Part shown: one piece after another, positions 11,415 to 22,509 of the stretch
How the letters are laid out: each line of letters starts with the position of its first letter
How positions within the stretch are numbered: the stretch's first letter is position 1
Assembly: GCA_963691655.1 (NCBI GenBank)
Contig: OY829326.1
Coordinates: 20,138,878 to 20,202,877, forward strand
DNA from: Toxonevra muliebris
Taxonomy: Eukaryota > Arthropoda > Insecta > Diptera > Pallopteridae
Length of the DNA: 64,000 bases
Direction: 5' to 3'
Translations under genes and position numbers: made by a program
Notes under the pieces: model-generated
Databases searched by the model: none
The model's input: the letters and a program-made list of their open reading frames with translations, nothing else
Told to the model about the DNA's origin: nothing

Positions 11415-12113
11415 GAAGTTGTGTCGAGTCTATTGTATTAAAGAGGTTTATGTAGTTGTACCGCGGCTTATGAGATCTATTGTACGTCCCTCTTCTCTAT
11501 CTAGTCTGATCTCCCTAGAGTGCCTCATCCAGTCCAGTCTCCCTCAAGAATTTGAGTAACGCGCTCGGATCTATGGATGCTAGTTCTGTACTGGGCACAT
11601 GGTACATACCCAGACATTTCATTCTTTTGTGGATCAGTGCTCCACACTGAACTAAAATATGTTTTGATGATTCATCTTCCTCATTACAAAACCAACATAT
11701 TGAGCTTTCCTCAACTTCTATTCTGCAAAGGTGTTCTCTGAGCCCGCAGTGCTCAGTCAGAATATACCAGGTAATATATGCAAACTGTTTTTATTGAGAC
11801 CAATGCGGAATGCGTATCTACTCTTATTATAGTTACCTAGAAACGTTTTGGATTGCCTCAGTCCCGGAAGATTATTAAAGAGTTCTTGCCTCTTGTTCTT
11901 CTCGTCCTGCCGGAGTAATTCAGGTCCCACTAAAGTGGTTGCTCCACCCTTTCTAGCAATCTCCTCTGCCTGCTCATTACCCTCTATTCCTGTGTCCGGA
12001 GATCCAACATAGAGCGACTTTGTTGTCCTTGTCCAGTTGAGTTTGTCAACTTTTCTGATTTTGCACCCAATGTTGAAATTCGTAATTGATTCCAAAGTGT
12101 ATGGTACTAAACT
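11415..12113 (-). mobile_element. LINE 3' fragment (RNase H and C-terminal zinc knuckle), dead
   Basis: Minus-strand frame at 12095-11757 holds an RNase H end (SPDTGIEGNEQAEEIARKGG). A +1 frame change near 11770 then continues through YILTEHCGLREHLCRI and a zinc-knuckle-like CWFCNEEDESSKHILVQC to the ORF end. The 3' end near 11415-11440 carries an ACAATAGAC motif related to the ATCACAATRGGC motif near the ends of the other LINEs here. It is 5'-truncated where it meets the MADF remnant at about 12115. I-like or related RNase H-bearing clade by domain order. Confidence 0.8.
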
Positions 12114-12152
12114 TTGAGCGATTCCAAGTGTCTAATTGTTCCATATATTTTT
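12114..12152 (-). pseudogene. Remnant 5' end of a second MADF gene
   Basis: Minus strand reads ATG then MEQLDTWNR, matching MEQVDIWDR at 6938, with matching leader sequence further up to about 12225. After nine codons homology stops and the LINE fragment begins. I find no remainder of the MADF domain below 11415, so the copy is broken. Confidence 0.7.
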
Positions 12153-12646
12153 TGTTTTTAGTTCTTAATATTTTTTTCATTTTAAATTGAAATCAACAAA
12201 ACTTGCCATCTTTTGAAAACTTGATTGGGTAACCAAGTCAGATACCTCAGAAACGTGAACAAAAGTTCTAAGAAATTTTGCACCAACTTTTATTATTTGA
12301 CAAATTTCTGGAACACACAAGTTTCGTTTTGCACCAATGTACATATTAAATTACATATATTCGAATATGGTATGTTCGTTTTTCTTGCGCAATTACAATC
12401 GCAAATTAAAACAATCGTGTACACTACTTGTTAAATGAATTCACTTTATGACAAGTTATCTGTATACCAATACTTTTTCCGTGCCTCTAATTACTGTCAA
12501 ACTCACCTTCAAAACTCTAGCCCTTTAACCACTGATATTTTGTATATTTCTATTAATAAAAATTCATAAAGCTTTTAATGAGCAAGATCTTTTAATTCTA
12601 GGTACGAAAGTTGGGTTTGTAATTGTTCACATTTAAAAATTCATTA
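12153..12646. other. Spacer between MADF remnant and HTH copy 3
   Basis: No gene. Ends near 12200 and 12575-12640 match the spacer at 6990-7065 and 7590-7640; the middle is unmatched AT-rich sequence. Confidence 0.4.
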
Positions 12647-13772
12647 TCATTTTGTTTTTTTTGGGGGATTTTTAAATATCTCCTCCAATTGCGATATTAA
12701 ACCAATAACACGAAAATTATTCTCTAACATGGCAAACTCTTCCAATGGCGCCAATAGCTTTAAAGCATCATCATAGGTGCGAACTTCTTGCGGCAATAAT
12801 TGCTGCTCTTCCTTATAGCTCTGCTCAGACCAATGTCCTTGACTGTTACTTGCAGTTTCGGTAAAATCATCATCCCCAATGGATTCCACTTTATGTATTT
12901 TCATTGGAGGTGGCAAGCAATCATCCTCCATTACTGCATTTGGTACAATATATTTTTCTTCGTCATCTTCTGCATCTAAATAGATAATTTTTTTCTCTCT
13001 CGCTTGGCTGCGATGTTTTTGAACTTTAGATGACTGCGATTTCTTCATTGGGAGTTTTGCGGAACTTGCGCTCAATGCATGATTTTTATTCTCTCGACGT
13101 TTGCGACTACAATAGCTGATAATATCTTTGAGATCCAACGTTTCCGGTGGGGTACGTGTAATCACAATTTGACGGTTTGATAGCGAAAAATTATACGTGG
13201 CCTTAAAACGATTAATCCACCCGCGATTTGGTAAGAAATTATCAATTTGTATAATATCACGAAATTCCGTTGCTTTCGCTCGTATAAGATTCTCAGTGAG
13301 ATCAATTTTTTTATGAAATTGTACACGTTGGATGAATTCGTAGACACATTCGCCCAAAAATTTGATTTTACGTCGATTTCTATCCGCTTCATTGGGCTCC
13401 ATGTTTTGCCACGTAATCAATGAATCGGATGAACGCAGAATGGCATCTCGATTAGCTATTATGTTTTTGATCTGCTCCCAACTACAGTTGAACATTTTTG
13501 CGACTTTCGTGTACATGGGTATACGTTCGTAGGCTTTTATGGCCCGTATGCGTTCTTCTCGAGTCAAAATATGACGAACGTAGGGGCGATATGTAATTGG
13601 TTCACCCCCGATTCTCTCCCCATCTTTAGAGTCGTGTGAAGTTTTCTGAAATTTAATTTGAAACACAATAATTTCAATTTGTGTTTAGGCACAAATTATA
13701 AAGAATGGGTAAAATGATAAAGAAAAGTTCTGAAAAGCTTTTAATTTTTAAATTTATACTTACATTACTCAT
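12647..13772 (-). CDS. Psq/CENPB-type HTH protein, subfamily A copy 3 (intact)
   Basis: Exon 1 13764-13772 (ATG AGT AAT then GTAAGT); intron 118 bp; exon 2 13645-12647 after a TTTCAG acceptor. Protein about 335 residues. First HTH about 30-74 (ILTREERIRAIKAYE, core FNCSWEQIKNIIANRDAIL). CENPB-type domain about 93-155 (RRKIKFLGECVYEF to RGWINRFKATYNF). Then RQIVITRTPPETLDL, a basic patch (SRKRRENK), an acidic DAEDDEEKY segment, and the C-terminal block DALKLLAPLEEFAMLENNFRVIGLISQLEEIF. No DDE catalytic core lies between the domains. Family knowledge: Tigger/pogo/CENP-B proteins bind DNA with this pair of HTH domains. Inference: a domesticated, transposase-derived nuclear factor. An internal ATG near the acceptor would add seven intron-encoded residues and is rejected because every paralog has the 3-codon exon. 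Confidence 0.85.
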
Positions 13773-14679
13773 GCTCGTTGAGAACTAAATTCTCAAAACC
13801 TTTCAGGTAAAATTAAATTAACAACAACAAATGAGTTAACTCGCTCACGAAGCGTATAAAAATTAAAACTCGTATACTTCACTAAGTCATACGAATTAAC
13901 AATATCCAATCTACCAAATTGAAACCCGTTCCAACTAACGCCAGACAGGTAGCCAAAGATAAGAGACGACGCTTCACTGTATAACGAACGAACGAATATA
14001 CGAAATATTCACATTGCTTCCAATAGCAACTGTTGCTATTGCTCTTGTTGTTGTTTTAATCTTTTAAAAAATTTCTGCTTTCTTTGCTACGTACGAAACT
14101 ACGAGTTTGTATTTAACTTTTATGTACAAACGAACCCCGGCAATTCAATTTCATTAAACAAAAGCAAGCAAGCAAATGTGTATAGTACACTGTATGTATG
14201 TAAGCAGAGTATATGAAATAAGTTGATTATAGTCTATAACCGACCAACCAAGTGATAAACCACCACCGACTGAACAACAAACGAAACTAAGTGGGCTATG
14301 GAAAAATCGAATGACATTTTAAAAATAACGAATTGCTGGTTCTCTCTCATACATGGCGAATGAACCATGGTGTTTTGAAATTGAAACTAGTTCCGAGAGA
14401 ATGGAAAAAATAATGTGGCGAAGAGTGTTCGCTCACCTCGTTGTAGTCATGTATATGTGTGTGTGTGTGTATGTGAGCTCGTTTCCCTCGTATGCTGTTT
14501 ACTCTTTAGCCCGTTTTGTATATTCGTTCGTTTGTCAGTGTTTATCTTTTGGTTGTGTTTTTCGTTTTATGATTTTTTACGTTTTATTTTTAGTACGCTT
14601 GGTACGTTTGATATTTATGTGTATGCGAATGTATATGGGAGAGCATGAATTAGATTTCATGTGAATTATTTACCTGTTA
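13773..14679. promoter_or_regulatory. 5' flank of copy 3
   Basis: On the minus strand the core block AATTTAGTTCTCAACGAGC sits directly before the ATG. Blocks shared with copy 1's flank extend about 850 bp, including TTTGCTACGTA, GAAACTAAGT and CTTTAGCCCGTTT. A short GT repeat lies at about 14457-14471. Open frames on the plus strand here are shadows of this repeat-rich flank. Confidence 0.45.
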
Positions 14680-14820
14680 TTTCTGAGACCTTCTGATATA
14701 AATAAAAATGATTCATGAAATCTCGGAGTGAACGGATTCAGTTCCAGAAAAATACTCTATTCTCGAATTTTTCAAGACTTCCACGGGAAAAAACATTTCA
14801 CGCCTCCCCAAAATTATCAC
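14680..14820. repeat. Duplicated flank block, partner at 10675-10810
   Basis: Same series of matches as its partner, around TTCAGTTCCAG; about 3.7-4 kb apart, matching the spacing between copies 2 and 3 upstream regions only loosely. Confidence 0.45.
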
Positions 14821-16046
14821 AATTTTATTATTATTGTTATAATTACAGTGACTAACCGTCCCATATTTCCCGGGTCAGTCCCGGTTTTACGCGAAATGTC
14901 CCAGTGAATTTTCGTTTGCCCCGAAAAATCCCGTATTTTTGCCTCTTAGAATTTTTATTAAGTTAACGCTTAAATGCCAAAGGACACTGATTTTAATAAA
15001 ACAATTTATAATGTGTAAAAAGATGAGATAAGAACAAAAGGCTCTCTGAGTTGTGGAAAAAATCCAATATAGAAACAAATTTTAGTTGTAATGATATATT
15101 TTAAATAGTCGTAAAGTAATATAAATTTGCAAGAATAAATTAAAAAACTATTTTTTCGGGATTTTAAGTAGTATTTAAAAAAATATATATGCTCAAAATC
15201 TAATAAATAAATACATTTAGTTAATTATTTTATATATTTAAATATTTATTTCACATAATCAATCAAATTTTTAAGAGTAAACTTAAGAAATATGCACAAA
15301 AACACTAAAATTTTTGAGTTTAGTCAGTATTTAACTTTTTAATACTTAATATATCGTCGTCTTCAGGCATTTAAATAAAAGTTTATGCCTACAAAAGTAA
15401 CAAAAAATAAAAAAAAAGCAATTTGTGAAAATATATGGCTTCGTATGCAGTAGAGAGTTAATAAATTGATATCATATTTTACAACACTGTGTAACAAAAA
15501 TCAACTTTTCCCACATAGGTAGGAATTTAAGAAGTGCTTTTTTACAGTACTTGTGTTTTAATGCCGTTGTTGAAGTTGAATATCGGGGAAACAAAATGGT
15601 CCTAAAATAGTATTAACTTTAAACATTACATGGTTACATGTTTCGAAATTGTGTATATTTTTTTACGATAGTATCGACACAGACACTTTTCCTTCGGGTT
15701 ATTTTTTTTTTGTTTTAATAGTAACTCTTAGCATAACCATACAGAACAAATGGTTGAGAAAAAACGAAAGTTTTTCGGGAAAAGTATTGCCCATAAAAAA
15801 TTAGTCAGCGCAGATTGCACAACTGTTCCAACTCTACCATTTTGAGGCCAACGAATACGAAAGTGTAATTTTCATTTATTTTCTTTATTCAAGCTATGGC
15901 TTTAAAATGATGGTTAGTCCTTTCTGGTTTTTAATATATATAATTCATATGTAATATTTCCGATAAATTTTTTTTAAGATTGCATGTTTTCACTTTATTA
16001 AGAAATAGCGATTTTACTTTGGTCAAAAGACGTCTAAAATACATAA
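14821..16046. other. AT-rich spacer with possible repeat end
   Basis: At 14849-14935 a CCC/CCG-rich strip (ACCGTCCCATATTTCCCGGG, then GTCCCGG, GTCCCAG, CCCCG) stands out from the AT background and may be an old transposon terminus. The rest shows no gene. Confidence 0.3.
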
Positions 16047-16369
16047 TAGGTCTGTTCCCGTACTTTTTGGGTAGTCTGGTAAACTGAGAGTAAACAAAAA
16101 ATACTCTCTTTTCTTGCACGAAGCAAAACGTCAAATTGTAACGGCAGTTCAATTAAAAAACAAATATTCTGTGATATTTAAAACAATAAAAATTGTTAAA
16201 CCTTACAAGAAAATCAATAAATAATGAAAAAATTAAACATAAATTATTCGTCTGACTATGTCTGTCGAATCTTCTGGTTCACAATCACCAGTTGCATTTT
16301 TCAGAAATAGCAGAAGCTCCTACACCATTAAAAGTTCAACAGACACTTGCATCCATGGTGAAATCATGT

Positions 16370-16665
16370 AGAAGGTGATAGCAAGATTACAACAATTTCA
16401 TCTGAGCAAAAACAACACGTCTTTATTGTTGGGTCAGATAACATAAAATGTCAAAATCAGCCGTACAATAAAATAATAACAACACGTTTTTGTTGTTGCG
16501 GCCATAACGGCGGCGTTAAGAGAATGTAAAAATGGAGAACAAACGTAAACAAACAATCAAAAGTAAACAATGATTTTGACAGCCTATGATATTGACCACG
16601 AAAAAAGAAGAAGAATGAGTTGCTGGTAACTTCACCTGGTATAAATTCACCTTTGCTTGCATCAT
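16370..16665. repeat. Interspersed repeat R, copy 1
   Basis: Shares with 30395-30665: GTGATAGCA start, TTGTTGTTGCGGYCATAA, AAACAATCAAA, CCACGAAAAAA, and GAAGAATGAGTTGCTGGTAA. Non-coding; interspersed repeat or MITE. Confidence 0.7.
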
Positions 16666-16708
16666 TAATCTGTGGTGAATGTAGTTCCAAATTAACAAAT
16701 ATACTATT

Positions 16709-17959
16709 CAGGCATGTTCCAGAATCCGAGTGAAAGTGAATTCGAAATCGAGTGAAATTGTTTTTGGTGTTCTAGAAACCGAGTGAATTCATATTCACTA
16801 TTTTGTTTTAACTCGTTGTAATGTTTGCAGCTCGCTGTAATTTTCAATCAGCTGATTGTTGGCGCAAGGAAAAAAACAAAACAAGTTATGAAAATTTAAA
16901 AATATTAATGCTTTAATTGTATATATGCTAAATATTGAAGACAAAACCCAATATGCTAGCGTAAAAATTAAAAGGCGAACATTAACAGCGGCAGCGTTGG
17001 CAGCCGTGGAAGTGCCGACAGTGGAAGAGGTGGCGGTACTAGGGGCAGCAGAAGCAGCAACGACCACAGCACCTATCGAGTTGGACGGCATTTCCTCATT
17101 GGAGCATGTGCTGTCTACATTTTCAAAAGTGGAAGGGGGGCCAAACTGTGTAGTTCCGGTTACACCTTCAATTACCGTGTAAATTTCACATATTCGGACA
17201 ATTGACTCTTCTGTGGAAGACAAAACGAACTTATAGGCGGTCGTGGGTCGCTCTAGCGTTGGAGTTCTTGCGTTATTTTCTTCCTAATATTTGTCTTCTA
17301 ATCCATCCAAACCTATTTATGTGTTTAATTAGAAAAATGCATACAAAAATATATGTATGAAATCACCTTTTTCCAATCAGACACAGGTCAGTTTTCAATT
17401 GTCGCCGCAGTAGACCCACTGTGAGTCAGAAATAGTGCTATAACGCCGTTTTGAAACCACTTTCTCACCTAACTAAAATTAAACCTGGACTCTTACTACC
17501 CCAGCTGGAGTCTTACCCACCCCGTGGAGTTTAGGTAATCTAGCAGATTCTTTGGACTGACTGCCGAGCAATTGGACAGGTTGTCGAGGAAATACTTTCT
17601 CAAGAAAATGTCTTGATGCTTCTTCATAAACTTGAGGAATAAGGCATCCTGCAAGGAGTTCTTATACTTTCGCCTTGAAATTTTTATTTTCATTCATATT
17701 TTTTATACTTGATTAATTTTTTATTAAATTTACTTACATTTTTGCGCCGACTGGTCTATTTCACTTGTTGCTGCTAAAGTGAATTCAAATCACTTTTTTT
17801 TTGGTGAATTCGGTTTCTAGAACATGCAGATTCGTTCGAAATTCACTTTTAACAACGAGTAAGAAAAGAAAAGTGAAAGTGAATTCTAGAACACCAAACA
17901 GTGAAATTGATGTGATTTCAATTCACTTTCACTCGAAAGTGAATTCTGGAACATGCCTG
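16709..17959. mobile_element. Nested DNA transposon with TIRs, ATT flanks
   Basis: Starts CAGGCATGTTCCAGAATCCG; the right end at 17959 is the complement of CAGGCATGTTCCAGAATTC. Flanked by ATT on both sides (3-bp target candidate). Internal inverted copies of GTGAATTCGGTTTCTAGAAC-like sequence lie near 16771 and 17800. Minus-strand frames at 17693-17496 (basic, KNSLQDALFLKFMKKHQ) and 17223-16798 (Ala/Ser/Thr-rich) may be remains of a Myb/SANT-like second protein as in PIF/Harbinger elements. That link is weak. Confidence 0.65.
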
Positions 17960-18245
17960 ATTAATACACTTTCAAATGTTTTTTGAATATTGTCCATTTG
18001 AGAAAACATTATTTTTTCTAAAAACTCTTTATTTATTTATTAGATTCAAATTTTCAATATATTTTCATAAAAGCAAAACAGTTGATTGTTTGACACTTTT
18101 AACATTTTTACCCGAAAAAAAGTGCGGGCTATTTCGTGCAAGAAGAAGAAGACAATTACTCTCTCATCTCCGCTCGCATTTGAACGCTTTCAGGGCTGTT
18201 TTGGGCGAACGCGTTCACCCGCGTTGTAGTACGGGAACGGACCTA

Positions 18246-18882
18246 ATATTTTGTGAAACTAGAGAATAATATTTTAGCTCTAAATCAAAAAACTTTTAGT
18301 CTATATACAATGCAAAGCCAATTTTCCGCGAATTTTCGAACTATTCTCATATGAGGGTAAAATTACTGGGAGGGTTAAGGAAAAGTTTATTACAATAATG
18401 AGAACTCAAATAAATTTTGCTTAAATAAATTAGTGGCGTTCTCAAAAAAATTTGTCTGGTCATAAACATGGAGGAAAATGGTAAAAAAACGATATTCATC
18501 CTTATTCCTGAATCCGTTGTAACAGTTACGATTTCTATTTATTTTACATCGGATTATACAGTGACCTCCGTTTAAACGATTCACATATGGTTTATCAAAA
18601 CTTTTTAACTTCTTATCTAATCAAATAAGTACACAGCAATTGAACGGCAGATATAAATTTTAAATGACGCCATTATACCCTAAAGTTACTAAAATATAGG
18701 GTTTTAAAATCCTTTTTTACAAGAGTAAAATATATTTATTATTTTTGTAAAATATACTTTTAAATATGTAGTACATATGGTATATCTAATAATATCTACT
18801 AATTATATATAAAATTTGTCTTTTGAAAAAATGTATTTGTTTTGCAATTTTTGTATAAATTGTGGCTCAATTTAATATCCAT
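18246..18882. other. AT-rich spacer
   Basis: No gene or repeat recognised. Confidence 0.4.
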
Positions 18883-18904
18883 TCACATTTAAAACAATGC
18901 GAAA
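18883..18904 (-). promoter_or_regulatory. Conserved 3'UTR block of subfamily B copy 4
   Basis: 22 bases identical to 22317-22338, lying about 60 bases past the stop codon of copy 4. On the mRNA it starts TTTCGCATTG and ends AAATGTGA. Surrounding 3' sequence is largely unmatched. Confidence 0.55.
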
Positions 18905-18961
18905 GCTTCATACATGCAAAAATTAGAAAAGCAAGCAAAAATAGGAAAACAAAACACAACC

Positions 18962-20250
18962 TTAATCGGTAAAATCACTGTTGTCTGGCGGATTCTTCAA
19001 AGTATGTTCCAGCTGTGTTATCAAACCGATTGCACGAAAATTGTACGTCAGTAGGGCATAATCTTCCAACGCTTTCAAGTAACGCAAGGCTTCTTGGGTG
19101 TTGTTGGCTTCGGGAAGTTTATCAAGTTTTGAAGTGGCATTTACTCCCGATGAACTCCCGTCAACATGAACACCATTATTATTGTTATCATCTCCACCAC
19201 CACCACCACCACTATTTTCAGCATCATCCTCATCATCAGAATCTAAGCTCACTAACACCGATGGCTGACTGTTTTGGTTTGTATCGTCTTCAATTTCAAA
19301 CTCCATATAATTATCATTGTCATCTTCATACGTGACTGTAGGTTCACCTGAATTATTTCCATTTCCCTCGTTATTATCATTATTCTCTTGCCCCCGTGAC
19401 ACTACAACCTGACACATTTGATTGCCATTCGCGTCCTCTGCTATTGCTGTGGTTGGTGATTGCTGCCGCTTTTCTTTCCTTTCGCGTTGGCTGATATACT
19501 GAATGATATCGATACAGTTTAATGAAGATTTCTTTGGCTCACGCAGAACTATCGTCTCTCGCAGAGATCCCAATTCGAAATCGGTAAGTTTGTAGGCTTT
19601 TTTGAAGTTTTGCATCCAAATATTGTACGGGTAGAAGTTCTCAATGGCAATTGCTTCCTTCACGGCCAACGCCTTCACCCGTACCATATTCTCATTGAGT
19701 GGAATGTTGTGATACACCGCACGAAGTATGTACTCGTAGATAACTTTGTCCAGAAATTGAATTTTTTGGTGACGTCTACGCTGTGCCTCATTTGTGGAAC
19801 CGTCCGAATTGAAGTTGGCATAGTAAAGCAGTACAGAATCTTTGTTGGCGATGATATTCTTGATTTGTTTGGAGCTACAATTGTATTGCTCGGCAATACG
19901 TTGATAAACGGGATTGCGTTCATATTCCCGTATCACCTGAACCCGCTCTTCTAGGGTTAAAATATTACGCGGCTTGTATTCGCGATGTTGCGGATTCAAG
20001 TGGAAAGAGAATGACATCTACGAAAATGTAAAGAGACAATATATAATTAGTAATAATCAACAGATGTGATGACGTCATCAGCAGAATGATTTAAGCTCTT
20101 GAAAACCATCACCATATTTACATGTGGTATGAGCGTAAGTGATTAATTGATCAAACACGACGACGACCATTGCAAAGGCAAAACAAAACAGACAAAGAAC
20201 GACGAAAATCGAAATGGAAAAATGGAAAACGATCAACTTACCTGATCCAT
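18962..20250 (-). CDS. Psq/CENPB-type HTH protein, subfamily B copy 4
   Basis: Exon 1 20242-20250 (ATG GAT CAG then GTAAGT); intron 224 bp; exon 2 20017-18962 after a TTCGTAG acceptor. Protein about 354 residues. First HTH about 22-66 (ILTLEERVQVIREYE, core YNCSSKQIKNIIANKD). CENPB-type domain about 86-146 (RRHQKIQFLDKVIYEY to NIWMQNFKKAYKL). The linker at 205-300 is Asn/Asp/Glu/Gly-rich, with a polyglycine run next to DDNNNN. C-terminal block about 308-345 (QEALRYLKALEDYALLTYNFRAIGLITQLEHTLKNPP). No DDE catalytic domain. The second exon also starts with ATG right at the splice junction, so the 3-codon exon is not needed for translation but is conserved in all five genes. Likely a nuclear DNA-binding protein; targets unknown. 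Confidence 0.88.
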
Positions 20251-20300
20251 GTTTCTATAGAGACTGAGCTCTGAAAATGAAAACCGTCGCTCTCATTCGT
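20251..20300 (-). promoter_or_regulatory. Core promoter block of copy 4
   Basis: Reading minus, TTTTCAGAGCTCAGTCTCTA lies just before the ATG and matches TATTCAGAGCTCATTTTCTA at copy 5. TCAGTC fits the insect initiator consensus, which would leave a leader of about 15 bases. The start site is inferred. Confidence 0.45.
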
Positions 20301-22316
20301 AAAACGTTCGAAAGCAAGCAGAAGCAAGCAGCCGTTTTGGTCGTCAATGATCGTCGAGCTCAGAGATACTCTCATATTTATTTATACATACATATGTACA
20401 AAAATGTTGATACCGTAGCATTCACTCAATATCAAAAGCAACAACAGTAAAGGCGGAATAACTGAAAACGAATACAACTACATTAGCGAAAACAACAACA
20501 ACAAACATAACAAATACATATGTACAACGCCAAACCCAAAAAGAGAACAGAGCGAACGTGCATGCGTCGTCTTTGTGTAACTTATAAAAATAAAAAAACA
20601 AAAAATTTTAGCAAATCTTCGAGCCACCTATTTGAAGAATCAGGCTAACAAATATGTATGTCGATCAAAAGCAATAAGAGGCCACATCCGTCTATTTATT
20701 TGCATTTAGCAGATAAGGGTTACGAAAAAACTGTTCTACAATACGCAAAAGAATGAAAACAAAATTGAAGCAAAAACATCACAAAATCTGCAAAATGGAA
20801 GTCAGTGAGAGCTTGTGAAAAACCAAGAGTGAAAGCCGTAGGAGCATTAAGCAAAAAGAGAGACAGAGCAGAGAGATATGGAATCTCGCAGATGTTGCGG
20901 AGGGAAGTTGAAAGCATATTTATATACGCATTTAAATGAAACTTGTGTCCAAATACATACATATACAGTTAGTTGAAAGCTTTTAAGTCACTTGGATTAT
21001 GCTTTCCGCAATGCTTACAAAGTTTTGCTTTTTGATCTTATATTATAAACGCAGAGAAGAGAGACACTGTAAAAAAGGTTACCAAATATAATATCACCAT
21101 TTTTATTTGTTAATGAAAGTATAAAATGATTTCGGACTATTCACTGAAAACGGAGCGCTTAAATCGAATCATTTTATTAGTAGTAGTAGTATAAGTAAAT
21201 ATTTGGCTTTCAAAGTTATTGAAGTAACATTTATCCTTAGATACTTGGTAAAGCAGTTAATGGTATAAACTGTTTTGCAGTGTGTTTTCATTCGTCTACA
21301 TATTTTTATTTTTTCAACCACAAGTTGATAACAATAAATAGAAATGGCTTCGTTTCCACCAATGCGTACAGATGTCGCCACTACCTTATTATCATTTTGT
21401 TGCAAGAGATGGCGCTAACATCTGTTGCAAAGAAGTTCACTATGGGAGGTAACATGATATACACGGGAACCATGCTGAACATGATAGGCACAGAGCAGAA
21501 CCAAAATGAAGTTCTGAGCAGAAAAGAAAAAATGAACATCATTGAGCACGAAATTGAAACATTTTTTTACTTCATGAAGCATGGTTGGACATATTTAATT
21601 TATTTTATGGGAAGAATTCCGAAAAAAAAAAATTGAACAGTGCTTTTTCATTTCATCTTTACTAAAATAAGAGTCCTGAAAGATAACGGCCATCTGACCG
21701 GATTACCTGTTTATTCCTCCATGGAATACAGACTACTTAGTGCACCCATTGGGCACTGTTTTTACTCTAGATTTGGAGATATACTAGTAATTAACAGAAC
21801 TATAGTTGAATATGACACAATATGGTACAAATTGTCCGCTTCCATTTCTTGTGGGTCACTTTAAATTTGTAGAAACAAAATCAACGAGCCACAATAAACT
21901 CCCATACATATTTTATTGTGGATTATTGAAATATATAAGATTTTCTCCTCCGAGCTTCGTTGAGGTTTTCAATATGTCACCAACAGATGTAAAGTTTTGT
22001 CGTGCGAATATATATATGAATAAATTCTATAAGGTGATTAAACTTTCTTGCAGTTTACAGTTAACATATTCGAAGACGAGCCATAGAATTGCACCTACCC
22101 GTCCATTCCTTATTTCGTTTTGATCGATTCTAATCGATTTTATGTGATAACAGCAAAAATGAAAACCACTTTCAATCCATTTTCAAAATAAAACAAATTT
22201 GTATCTATTACAATAAACTTACATATTTTTTTTATTGAAATAGATGCAGCGTACTTAATTATAATTAATTTTCACTTAGTTTGTAATGTAGTTTTGTACA
22301 TAAATATTTATTAGAA
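20301..22316. other. Spacer between copies 4 and 5
   Basis: CAA/CAG-rich near 20430-20520, otherwise AT-rich. No supported gene; plus-strand frames at 21280-22123 lack coding character. Confidence 0.4.
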
Positions 22317-22338
22317 TCACATTTAAAACAATGCGAAA
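22317..22338 (-). promoter_or_regulatory. Conserved 3'UTR block of subfamily B copy 5
   Basis: Same 22 bases as at 18883-18904, here about 170 bases after the stop and shortly before an AATAAA signal (top-strand TTTATT near 22305), so probably near the mRNA end. Confidence 0.55.
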
Positions 22339-22509
22339 ATAAGTAACTACTATTAAAAAATATGAAATAAACATGCAAACGCTTATTGTTGAAGCGTAGA
22401 TCAAAATTAGGGGGTGCCAATGTATTTTTTGTTTTAAATAAATCCAACTATTAATATATGAAGCTTTCCCGAAGAGGGAAGCTGTTTATAATATAAAAAA
22501 AATACGAAG

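Larger units (their letters stand above)
16047..18245. mobile_element. Outer TIR element, with a second element nested in it
   Basis: Left end TAGGTCTGTTCCCGTACT at 16047; the right end at 18245 is its complement with one mismatch. Sub-terminal homology continues further in, including a CTTGCACGAA block near 16115 and its complement near 18138, and ACTCTC blocks. The interior holds repeat R (16370-16665) and a complete nested TIR element (16709-17959). No transposase recognised. Target duplication is ambiguous (TA-rich on both sides). Confidence 0.6.

Noticed and set aside
13646..13666. ATG giving a 339-residue start for copy 3
   Set aside because: Its first seven codons lie in the intron; the conserved 3-codon exon and acceptor explain the gene better.
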